In this document: positions 10,424 to 22,536 of the stretch, piece by piece | Layout: each line of letters begins with the position of its first letter | Numbering within the stretch: the stretch's first letter is position 1 | From: Monosporascus cannonballus | Taxonomy: Eukaryota > Ascomycota > Sordariomycetes > Xylariales | Direction: 5' to 3' | DNA length: 64,000 nucleotides | NCBI GenBank assembly: GCA_004154925.1 | Contig: QJNS01000745.1 | Location: 1-64,000, forward strand | Position numbers and translations under genes: made by a program | The notes under the pieces: model-generated | Told to the model about the DNA's origin: nothing | Database searches by the model: none | Seen by the model: the letters and a program-made list of their open reading frames with translations, nothing else

Positions 10424-13236
10424 ATGTTGTTTCGACACGGCAGGATCCTCGTCGCGCTGGGCCTCCTGGCCTCGGGCGTCCTCTGCCAGGACGACAACCT
10501 AGGCCTCAATAATGGCTATATAACAATCGACACGGCGAATTTCAATGCGCGCATCGTCCGCAATGCACAGGTCCTCGCATCGCTAACCCCGAAGGGCAAG
10601 TCGTTCGATTTTCTCCCGTTCGACCTGCTGCGGGCCCGAGCGGCGAACGGCCAGTACCACTGGGGCGACATCACGTTTCGCTACCGCGAGGCGGGGGCCG
10701 GCAATTGGATCGATGGCGACTCCGCCTCCCGTCGCCGGGCCGTCACGGCGACGGCGACGGGAGACGATGTCCTCGCGGCCTCGATCATGGCGCCGACTCT
10801 GCCGGCGGGCCCCCTCAACGTCACGCGGGAGTGGCTCGACGCCTCGGGCGACCTGGGCCTCCGCTTCACGATCCGGAACTCCGGCTCCTCCGCGGTCGAG
10901 GTGGGCGGCCTCGGCTTCCCGGCGGAGTTCAACAGCATCTTCACGAACCGCCGGGCGCCCGACATGCAGCGCCTCTGCTCGCTCTCGGACCCGTACGTCG
11001 GCATGCACGCGGGCCACATCCGCGTGGCGCCCACGAAGGGCACGGGCCCGGCGCTCGTCGTGACGCCGCTCGGCGACACCCCGATGGAGGCCTACCGCAA
11101 CCTCGCCGAGCCCTCGTACCCCGGCACCTACTACGGCAGCCAGACGTTCGAGGGCTTCTACGAGTGGCAGGTCCTGACGAAGGCGTGGGCGGAGAAGGAG
11201 TGGGCGGGCCGGGAGCCGTGGAACCCGCCGTCGGCCAGGACCCTGGAGCCGGGCGAGTCGCTCCAGTTTGGCGTACGATTCTCTGTTGCCGAGGGCGGCG
11301 TTCGCGAACTAGACGCCACAATCCGAAAGACCGGCACCCCTGTGGCGGTTGGTGTTCCCGGCTACATCATCCCGAGGGATTCGCCCGCCCAGCTCTTCCT
11401 CCAGGCAGACTCTGACGTGGCCTCGATCGCGGCTGAGCCGGCAGGCTCCTTGGTGGTTAAGGAGACCGGAGCTTTGACATATGCCGTGACGCCTTCTGCG
11501 GCGGCATGGGGCCGGGCCCGACTGACTATCGAGTACGCGGATGGTAAGATCCAGACAGTCCACTACTATATCACAAAACCAGGACCAGAGACCCTAGCCG
11601 ACCTTGGTCGCTTTTTCACAACAAGGGCGTGGTTCAATGATGCATCCGATCCGTTCGGTCGTGCGCCCTCGCCCATGACCTACGACTACGAGGCGGGCAA
11701 GATCGTGGAGCAGGATCCAAGAGTATGGGTTGCGGGACTCAGCGACGAGGGAGGCACGGGCGCCTACCTCGCGGCGGTGGTGAAGCAGGCGATCCAGCCG
11801 GACGCGGAAGAGGTCGCGAAACTCGAGGAATTCGTCGATCGAGTCCTCTGGGGAAGACTCCAGAGGGAGGACTACGGTGTTCGCAAGAGCCTCTTCTTCT
11901 ACGAGCCGGCCGCCGTCCCGGGTTACAGGTACGACTCCGGCATCAACTGGGGTAGCTGGACCTCCTGGAACAAGAACGCAGCATCTCTAGTCGACCGCGC
12001 ATACAACTACGTCCACCCAGCCGCCGCGTACTGGTCTCTGTATCGCGTGGCGAGGGCCTACCCGCAGCTCGTCAAGACCCACACCTGGGAGTGGTATCTA
12101 GACCACGCATACCGAACCATCATCCGTGGCATGGAGAGGAACGTTGGCTATAACCGAGTTGGACTCATGGGCGAGACCGTCTTCGGGGAGATCCTGGCTG
12201 ACCTGGAAAGAGAAGGCCGCACATCCCAGGCCGGCACCCTAAAGGAAGCAATGCGTTCTCGCGCGGCGCAGTGGGATACCGAGGAGGTTCCGTTTGGCAG
12301 CGAGATGGCATGGGACTCGACCGGACAGGAAGGCGTCTACTACTGGACCAAGTGAGTAACATGACGGGACGAAGATGCTTTATGTTCGATACTGACGAAT
12401 ATGTGCTAGGTATTTCGGCTATACGCGGACCGCAGCCAAGTCCCTCAACAGTGTGCTTGGATTCATGCCGACTGTCCCTCACTGGGGCTGGAATGGCAAC
12501 GCACGGAGATACTGGGACAACATGTAAGCAGAATCTACGCATCCCTGCGATTCAAGTCGATCCGTCTCTAACAGAACCGCCTTTCAGCTACGGCGGAAAG
12601 CTCCGGAGGATCGAGCGCCAGATCCACCACTACGGGTCTGGTCTGAACTCCCTTGTCGCGCTTGCGGCATATCGCGACAACCCGTCAGACTCGTACCTCA
12701 TGCGCGTCGGGTACGGCGGGACCAGCGGGCCGCTCTCGAACATCAACCGGGACGGCTTCGCGGCCGCTTCGTTCCATTCGTGGCCGGCCACTCTGAAGTG
12801 GGACGGCATCAGCGGCGACTACGGCCCGGGCTTCTTAGGCATGGTCCTCGGGTCCGGCACGTACGTCGTCGACGATAAGGATGTCGGCCTCGTCGCGTAC
12901 GGCGGCATCCTCGAGACTACCCCTGAGGGCAACGTCAATGTGGCGCCTCGGGACCCCACGAGGAAGAGGGTGTTTATCGGACCGTTGGGAGTAGCCATCA
13001 CGATCGACGCGGGTGTCATAGATAGCTTTACCTATGCGGGCGACTCTAGAGCCATCTCGGTCACCCTCTCACAGTTGCCGGGCGCTCCGAAAGCTGCATC
13101 GGCCGTGATGTGGGCTGAGACCACTGGCAGCAATGCCTCTTATGGGCCTACATCGTCCGCCTTTAGGCAGGCTCGCAAGGGCTGGCAGATCCCGCTCACG
13201 AGTGATAAGGTAACTGTTAAGCTGGGGCCGAATTGA
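10424..13236 (+). CDS. secreted 896-aa protein resembling DUF5695, probable carbohydrate-active
   Basis: Exons are 10424-12351, 12410-12523 and 12588-13236. Introns of 58 and 64 bp have GTGAGT and GTAAGC donors, and the second has a CTAAC branch. Residues 1-21 are a classical signal peptide ending LASGVLCQ. A beta-rich N-terminal half of about 300 residues resembles the super-sandwich domains that precede helical glycosidase barrels. The C-terminal half is rich in aromatic motifs (GWNGNARRYWDN, RIERQIHHYGSGLNSL) that I associate with Pfam DUF5695, a family without assigned activity as far as I recall. The paired helices rich in Trp, Tyr and Glu suggest an (alpha/alpha) toroid, as in polysaccharide lyases and some glycosidases; this is inference. 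The neighbouring GH43-like relic supports a former polysaccharide-degradation locus. Bases 10,750-11,250 are notably GC-rich. Confidence 0.85.
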
Positions 13237-14211
13237 ACTGTAGCCCTCGTTTGATCCATCAGTTTAATGGGATCTCGACTCGTGGAGAGAAGAAATAGGA
13301 CTTAAAATCTATTAGCAGTAGTGAGCCCTGCAAATTTTCAACTGAGCACCCTCTGTAAGTTAAAACCGGCTGATATAGACTTTGACCGTGTAGAGAACAC
13401 TGCATAATAAGTGATCGAGCACTGCCCGAGATATCTCATTGCCAAACATTGCGATTCTGGTAGAGGCGGCCCCTTCCCCTTTTTCGTTAACAGGGGTATG
13501 TGGCACTCACACGTTGTCGCTCACCGACAACAACCGCGTCGTTCCTTCGCTATAAAACTCGGTAGATATGCTCCGCGACTGTCGAATTGATAACCAAGAG
13601 CATTCCTTTCAGATAGCCGCCTACACCACTTCCGCGAATCCGTTACTCAAAACATCCCATACCGGTCCCAGCATTACACATCTCAAGGCTTCATTAGATT
13701 CGCCAGCAGCCATATCCCGCACCCATAATCAGACTATTCCGCGTCTCAGCAGCATTCTTCCGTGGCTCATCACACGATTCTTACTGTGACCGTCCAGTCC
13801 GTCAATCAGAACCCGGGAACCAATGTGAGTCGTGATGGGGTTGCGGAAACCCCAACTCTTCTTTATCGCTCTCTTTCATGTGGCGAGGACTCAGTTTTGC
13901 TGCTATCGAGTTTGCTTGCTCGCCTCGTCTCCTTCTCGACTTCCTGTCGGCCCCTTACTACCCCAGATACCCCCGAGGCCTTACCGCCCTTACATGACAT
14001 CTCGGCGTGCTCTCACTCCATGAATTAGGATTACTACTACATTTGGGACCACCATTCGTCTATAGACGCTATTCGGCCTTCCTCAAATGCCATTCCAGCC
14101 CAGGTCCATCATCCCCTCACGTACCCCGACCCCATCGTATGTACGGGAGGGCTAATAGTTCAGAGAAAGCAGCCGACTAACGACGCGATCAACTCACACG
14201 AAACGGAACAG
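13237..14211. other. intergenic / long leader of the next gene
   Basis: Probable 3' UTR, then a long 5' region of the downstream gene. A donor-like ATGTGAGT at about 13,823 and an acceptor-like gaacag just before 14,212 would allow a leader intron. ORFs at 13,568-14,028 show no domain. Confidence 0.45.
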
Positions 14212-15032
14212 ATGTCTGCCAAGGAAGCCGTCAATAACGCGCCCACCGGTCGCGGCGGCGACGACATGTCCGTGACCTTGGACGACCTGAGGGTCGTCGT
14301 CGCGCTGCTGAAACACACGTACCCCGCCGGCAAGCCCTGGGGAAACCGGGGCCCTAACCAGGTCAACTGGGACGCCGTGGCCAGCGAGGCCGGCCTTGAG
14401 GGCGGCAAAATGGCGAGGGACCGTGTCCAGAAGGTACGCACGTCCTAGCTACGCGGCGAGGCCCCGTCCCATCTTTGCTTCTCCTTTTTTTTTTTTCATT
14501 TTCTTTTTTTCCTTTGCCATCGACACAACCCGTCGGGATGTATTAGCTCGTCTTACCTATCCACTCGCTGCGCATTGGCCAACCAAGCCAACCCACTCGC
14601 GAACCGGATTCCTGACGCACTGAGCAGGTATGTAAGAAACGCCACCTCTTCAAGGCCAAGCCTCCGACGGTCTCGGTTTCGACGCAGACGGACGACGCCG
14701 CCGACGCCCCTCCCCCCTCCCAGCAGCAGCGCGACGGAGCTGCCACCGGCGGCCCTGGACGCGACCATCCCGCCGCCAGGCAGAGCTCGAAGCGGGGGGG
14801 CAAGAAGCGAGGCAAGAAGCGAGGCACGGACGCCAGCACGCCCTCCGGGGGAGGAGCGGACGACAACAAGGACGACGAAGGGAAACCCCCGGCGGCCGAG
14901 AGGTCTCCCTCCGTGCGGTTCTATTCCGACGACGAGATGGAGGCATACCTGCGCCAGCGAAGGAGACTAGCGAGGCGCACGGTGAGCTACTCGTTCGAGG
15001 AGGGCGAATACGAGGACGACGACGACGCCTGA
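14212..15032 (+). CDS. small basic nuclear-type protein, 208 aa, unrecognised
   Basis: Exon 1 is 14212-14433, the intron 14434-14627 (194 bp, gtacgc..gagcag), exon 2 14628-15032. Residues 20-80 form a compact domain (LDDLRVVVALLKHT, NWDAVASEAGL, KMARDRVQKVCKKRH) whose spacing recalls the small Myb/SANT-like DNA-binding domains common in ascomycetes; that is inference. A disordered stretch follows with a KRGGKKRGKKRG nuclear-localisation-like repeat. The C-terminal segment is conserved-looking (SVRFYSDDEMEAYLRQRRRLARRTVSYSFEEGE) and ends in an Asp run. Exon 2 contains no early ATG, so predictors that require one would miss it. I do not recognise a named family. Confidence 0.72.
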
Positions 15033-16511
15033 GGAGGCGGGGGGGAGTAGGAGCATCGTCGGCGAGGGGTCGGAAAGATGAGCGAGGGGTGCGACGACGG
15101 ACGCGGGTTGGTGGTGGTGGAAGGGGGAGGGAATCCGGTCGTTCGGTTCTGATTTCTTGTCCCCCCCCGCGGAGCATAAGTAGGCGTATTGCTTACATCA
15201 TGGATAGCGGCATGCCTACTGATGAGTAGGTAGGTAGAAATAGGATATGATCTTCGGCATTGCACGGTCCCCGAGGCGTCAGTACGACTATTCTTTGGGC
15301 GTATGTTGAAAGGCGTTACTGACCGTCAAAGAATGAGCTAGTAGGAAGGTGGGAGGACAACTCCGATTTCTCCTTTGGTGCGGCGCGGCAACTAGATAGA
15401 CATCACCGGAAATTGTTGTAAGTGCCGTCTTGTGGTGATTTGACCGGATACCTGGTGAGCAAGGGGGACTCGCATCGTCGCATAAGAGGTTTGGAGCCCA
15501 TTCGACCAATTAGGATACCAAAGGACAGATATACAACCCATCTGGCATTTCTATATACCAGGCCCAAAAACCTTCATCCAGCGAACAACAATTACGTCCA
15601 GAGCGAGCGAGAGGAGTTGAGTCACACATAAATGATGAAGCCAAATGTTGTGCATTAAACTAGCTGTAATAACTGTTAATACATCGAGGGTGCTCGCACG
15701 CACGCAAACACAGCACCCGCCCTTTGCCCCTAAAAACAGACGGACCGGACCGATGCATGTCTATCCGAGGACGACCTGACTGACACCGGGAGAGTCAAGA
15801 GCCGAGAGGGGGGTGCATCTAAGCGATGACGGATGGGTGGACATACGGATATACCGGTTCTCGACGGCCGTCTCCACGCTTGCCTCCCCCTTTACCATTT
15901 TTCGGAGCCTCTTCGGTTGCCTCGGCCATTTTACCCTGTCTAGTGGTGGTGTGTCTAGCTGTAGCAAGTGACAAAAATAGACCGAGAGAAGGGACAAGTT
16001 TCCTTGACTCCCTGATCTTAAACGGACGGGAAAAAAAAAAACCATAGCAAAGATCCAAACACGTGTCTGCCGTGGAATGCCGTCAAACCTTTTCTCGCTT
16101 CCGACTTGGTTCCTCCTAGAAACGCCGGCAGAAGCGCCCTGACATCTGCAACCCCCGTCCGAAATATCAACGGGAACTCAACAGTTTTTGGGGTGTCAAG
16201 CAATACAGCACCCTTTATATCCGGCCGTATCCGTCGTTTCTGTCTTCGAAGTCTTGGGGGGTAGGGTATCGAAGGAGACCGATCCTATACAACCTCTATA
16301 CCAACACATCCCGCTTTTATCCATCTACCGGTTGCCTGAGCCGATTCTCGACAAAGTTCCAGGATCACCCCTGGCCTCAAGCCATCCTGAACCTGGAATA
16401 ACCATGGCTGCTTGGGCCGTTCAAGCCGTTCGTGTGAGTTACGCTTGGAGTAGCCGAGACAGGCCGCGGTGGAGGCCGCATTACCGAGCCCGATCGGGGC
16501 ACAGAAACCTT
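15033..16511. other. convergent intergenic region, no gene seen
   Basis: Lies between the small nuclear-type gene (+) and the Pro/Gln-rich gene (-), both pointing inwards, so it should hold two 3' UTRs. ORFs here (15,422-15,631, 15,761-16,058, 16,188-16,535) have no recognisable domain. Confidence 0.5.
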
Positions 16512-19500
16512 CTAAGTTTCCTTGCCAACCGTTGAAGCGGCGCCGTTTGCTGTTGGGGCTGACGATGTGACTGTCGGACTCCCGTTCACTGCCGGAGGCG
16601 GGTTGCCAGGGTTGGGGTGGTTGGCCTGAGGCTTTGGACTTGGGCTAGAGGCGTTGTAGCCGCCGGCACCACCGCTGGCGGACATATTGGCTCTACCGGC
16701 GGCCATCCTCGCCGGATCTGTTCCGAGGCCAATACCTCCTAGCCCGACGGGTGCGGTAACCTGCGGGTGGCTCTGTCCCTGGCCCGACACCGAGTTCCTC
16801 ATGGCCTCGTTGGGTCTCTGGGCGTTCTTCTGAGACTCAAATCGCGCCTTGGCCTGATCCATCGCCTGCTGCACCTGATGGGAGCTTAGAGACGTCTGAA
16901 ACGAGGTGTTGTTGGAGTTCGAGCGGCTTTGGCCGCCCTGCTGTGGTTGTGGCGGAGGTTGTCGGTGCTGCCGCACTGCGGGCGAGCCTGCAGATGGGTA
17001 AAAGCGCTGAGGCGTGTTATTGCCCACGCTCGCGTGACCGGTGTACGAAGGCTGTCTCGAAGGCGTTGCGGAAGGGTTGTATGCTTGCTGATGCATCTGC
17101 TGGGGTGGTTGATGAGGGATGTGGGGGGATGCGGTCCGCTGGGGGATGGCGCCCGTACCATTAGTATATTGGGCATAGGGCGGGTGCGACGGGGTCGCTG
17201 GCTGTTGGTGCGGGTGGGGATGCGGATGTTGTGGTTGATATGGTTGCTGGTGGTGGTAAGAAGGCGGCGGTGCTTGAGTGTTGGGTGCATACGATGGATA
17301 ACGGGCTTGAGGGGTATGGCCGGTGGCATTATTAGGATAGCCTGGATATTGTTGATAGGGTGGACGGCCCTGAGTTGGTGTTCCCGCATACGAGCCGGGC
17401 TGGGTGTACGGAGCTTGGCTCTTAGCCAGCTGCTGAGCGTAGGGGGTGCCGGGGTACGGGTTTGGAGGCCGATATCCCGTATTGGACGGCGGTCGCTGCG
17501 AATAGGTTGGGGGCATCGTCTGCGGCGGCCGTTGCATGCCCGACGTCTGCCGGACTGGCGTCTGTGCACCATAATAAGGCTGGCTTGGCATCGGGGCACG
17601 GTTAGCAGGATACTGTTGGCCATATGGCAGGTTGGACGACGAGCTGGACGACCGGTGTGCAGTAGGACGGGGATTGGCCACGGCGGCGCTGGCGGCTCTG
17701 GCGCGAGCGGCTGCCTCATCCTCTTCCATCACACCTTGATATTCGTCCGTCCGGACCTCCATCTTGGTCGAGATGTTCAACTCATCCAGCTTGTCGGAGT
17801 TCAAGCGCGCTACCGCGTACGGCGGCAGCATTTGAATGACGAGCACGAGCCGCTCCTTCAGTGCCTGGTAGGTCGCTGTTTCATCCTCGCTAGGCTGCAC
17901 GGGCGTCCCATTCGTGAGCATGTCGCTGTGAGCCGGGTCTGCTGCGTATCGGCTTTGGCCGGATGCGGCAGGCAGCTGCAGGTTGCGATTTCTTTGGTAC
18001 GAGATCAGCGTCTGAATCATGTCAGACACGTCTTGGAGGACGTCGTCAACGCCCTTCTCCTCATCCGTCTTCTTCGGGCAGCAGGCTTCCTCGAGGCCGG
18101 GGTCGACCATGTCGTCCTCCCAGTTTTCGATCGCTTCTTCGATCAAGCTTTCGTCGACGTCCCCGACCGGCGCCGCGTCGGCCATTTCGGTATCGTTGGC
18201 TATATCGTCCGAGTACTCGGCTTCGAGTAGACGATCGAAGCTGCGTTTACCGACCTTCTGCCACCACGTAGTCTGACTGATCATGCCCGAGGGGATCGTG
18301 GCGGCCGAGTCATCCTTGGAGGGGGCGAAACTCGAGAAGGCGCCGCGAAAGAGAGACTCCAGCTCCGACGCCTCGAGTTCCACGGGGGACGGCTTGGTCC
18401 CAGCAAGGCTCAGAGCCCGTTCACGCTGCTTCGTTATAATCTGCGAGGGGGGCGCGGCGTTGCTATAATCCAACCACCGTCCAGTGGTGAGGGGTTGACT
18501 GGAGAAAGATCCAGCCCGGTACTTAGACTTTTCCGTCAGTTCTGGACGGTGCCAGCCAACCTGGACACCCTTGGTGGTGCTTTTCGGGGCCTTGGGAGGC
18601 TGGAGGGACGGCAGGTTACGGGGAGGCGGAAATAATTCACCCAAAGTCTTGGACTTCTTGTCCTTTTCAACGGCAGAGGGGAAGAAATAGGGCATGGCCT
18701 TAGCCATTCTGATGCCGCCGGGTAGAGACTTCTCCGACAAGGCACGTATTGACCCCTCTGGATTGTCCGGCGTGGGCACGGGGTGTTGGAGACTCGAGTA
18801 CAGCTGGGTCGGCCTTGGGGCCAGGCCGTGCACACTGAGGACGACGTTTCCGCTGGCGCTTGTCTGGAGAGCGTGGGTGGAATCGAGGCTCTGGAGCGCC
18901 TCGGGCACCTTGGGGTATGTAAGCTCTCGTCTAAAGAGCTCATTTGCCTTCTGTTTGAAGGACAGGGTCCGGGCAATAGCCTCGTCGTTGCAGCTCGGGT
19001 CCTTCCCAGGCTCTATCGTACGCAGTTCTGCCACCTGGTCGTCGGTTGAGGCTTTGATGTCGAAGATGAGAGCGTCGAGATCCTCATATTCCCCCTTGGA
19101 GACCTTGTCGACGATTGAGGGGCGAGTAGGACCATTTTGGTCCTCGGATCTCTTTCGCTTTGCTTCGGGCTCGTCGCCAGAGTCGGGGTCTGGGAGGGGC
19201 CGTTTCAGAACGGAAGGTGTCGCATCGTATCTGCGTATGGGGTGAATCGAATGTAAGTAACTCGGTCATCACTCAAGCGGAAAGAGAGAAAATAGGGGGA
19301 TAGGTGCTACCGCAAAGCTAAATTGGGGAAGGGAGGTTATGGGCCACTTCAAGGTCCTATCCTAGCCTGACCCTCGATGCGATCTCAATTGCATCATATA
19401 TTTATTTACCTTTGCAGAACTTCAAAGTAGTCGCGGATAGCCGACCTGCGAGCCTTAGTCGCGCCTATGCCGCCGACAGCATCGATCTTATCGAGGGTGG

Positions 19501-19792
19501 CAGTATCGGAGGTGGTGCCGGGGTGGTGCGGATCGCTGTCATGATGATTTGGTTGCTTCTCGTCTTCTTGGCCTTCCTCGCGTTTGCGCTTCGGGGGGGC
19601 GCTGGTAGTGGATGCAGACGCCGAGGAGGATGACGATGAGAAGGATTGCGCATTATCGGCGCTAATGCCGGTCGCGGTGTCGCTGGATGTCGTCGCGTTG
19701 GTGCCGGTGGTGGCATTTGCATCATTGTTGTTTGGGGAATTTAATGATGAAGTAGCGACTCCATTTGGAATCGCTACGGCCGGCGAGGCCAT
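16512..19792 (-). CDS. large Pro/Gln-rich nuclear-type protein, 1033 aa, unrecognised
   Basis: Exon 1 is 19792-19410, intron 19409-19231 (179 bp, gtaaat..cgcag), exon 2 19230-16512. The 130-residue N-terminus is low complexity (Asn/Thr/Ser runs) with PPKRKRE, then RSAIRDYFEVLQRYD across the splice junction. A conserved-looking core spans residues 160-560: a predicted coiled or helical stretch (ARTLSFKQKANELFRREL), a WLDYS/GWHRPEL block, FRGAFSSFAPSKDDSAA, and TTWWQKVGKRSFDRLL. The C-terminal 450 residues are Pro/Gln/Tyr/Ser-rich and typical of transcriptional or chromatin coactivator tails. Nuclear function is inferred from KRKR motifs and composition only. I could not name the family. A search of residues 170-480 alone would avoid low-complexity hits. 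Confidence 0.78.
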
Positions 19793-21273
19793 TCTGGCTG
19801 ATTAAATGATTCGTGAGATACAAGCCTTCCTTTTCCCAGCCTGATGCTGTCTGTAGCTATTCCTTTTCTTAATTTAATTCCCCCTTTTTTTTTAATTTTC
19901 GTCGTTGTCAGTCAGGTCTTCCCCTCCAAGCGAAAATTGGAGGCTCGTCGCTGGGGTCGCGCTGCGCGTGGTCCAGTCGCGATTTTTTGAAGGGGGCAGT
20001 TAGACCGGCAGCGATCGATGGTTGTGGTCGCAGTAGTCAAGCTCGGTCTCAGTAGGGCCTGTATGTAATGTAATAATAGCGTCTGTACCGGTCGGGGCGG
20101 CAAGTTAGCACAGTTTGTGCTGACTCCTTGCGTGTTGGCGCGACCGTTGCTGGTTGGACCACAAAAAAATTGCTTAAGGCAGTGTGTAGTGTAGTGCAGT
20201 GCAGTGCAGTGCAGTGCAGTGCAATGTAGTTTATGGATCTTTTGGAGGACTTTGGTCCTTGTCGTGCCTGTCTGTCAAGGGGGATGGGGAACGGGGGGGC
20301 GCGGACGCGGACTGAGACCGCAACTGACTGGGGGAAAAGGAATGACTGGAACGCTACGGCCAACAGCTGAAGGTGACGGGAACCTCCATCCAAGGTTCCA
20401 ACCTGGGAGTTACTAGGTATGTGGGTAGGGAGGGAGGGAGAAAGGGAAATAACCTGATCCGAACCCGCCCGGGGGAAACATTACAAGTAGCGAATCGCGA
20501 AAAGTTAGATCCAACCCGCGCACAAGGTCATCCCCATCAGCTCTGGAGGTTTCTTGATATCGGGGGTGTCGTATGTGTGTGATTTTTTGAAATAATCTTT
20601 TTCCGGTTAGAAATGCATGCAAGTGTCAGGCTAACCTGGAAAGAAGAGGCTATCAAAAACTCGCTCACTCATGGGCATCTGTCTATTGAATACCAAGAGT
20701 CCAGTCGGCGTGAGAAGGGATGAGCGACGCTAGTACCCGGACTAGTGAGTTTCCGGATTAGCCTATTTCCATCCCCCCACCTACGCTCCCTACAAATACG
20801 CCTGTCACGTGCCCAACCGTTTGGGTCCAATCTGGGACTAACCTAGCAAGCCCCCCCTACAGTACACGAAGGGATTCGCGAACTACGAAATACATATTGC
20901 GATACCCAGACCCCAGGCGCATTTAGAAAAACGGCAATTGACCAATCTAGTGCATACATAACGCTATCGACGATTATTACAGAAGCCGAGTGCATCGCCA
21001 CCAGCATCAAGGTTGGATGCATCACCATAATTTAACATCACCGTCGCTACTGTATAGTCACCGTGTGCTTGGTTGCAATCTGCGCCAAGGATGATGGAAA
21101 ACAAGTCAACTCCCAGTTGTCAATCCTCGTAATTACGTAAGCTCCGAAAAAATCATATAAGGGATAGCCACTCCGTTGCCTCGCCTCGCCTCGCATCACA
21201 ATCTTGTTGAAGCCATACAAATCTCCATCTAACGGCAGCACGACACCTTGTTTAGAAGCGGACCTGCTTACGC
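19793..21273. other. promoter region and spacer, no gene seen
   Basis: Upstream of the Pro/Gln-rich gene and downstream of proteinase A. T-rich near 19,885 and with a pentanucleotide tract (listed separately). The remaining sequence has no recognisable ORF. Confidence 0.5.
20191..20225. repeat. GCAGT pentanucleotide microsatellite
   Basis: One GTAGT followed by five perfect GCAGT units, then a degenerate GCAAT; shorter imperfect units extend to the left. It lies in the leader region of the Pro/Gln-rich gene and gives a chance ORF on the minus strand. Confidence 0.9.

Positions 21274-22536
<1,263 letters not shown>

Noticed and set aside
13568..14028. Short plus-strand ORFs upstream of the small nuclear-type gene, considered as a first exon
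   Set aside because: A donor-like ATGTGAGT exists, but no acceptor join produced a longer convincing protein; the ATG at 14,212 with the following exon is self-sufficient.
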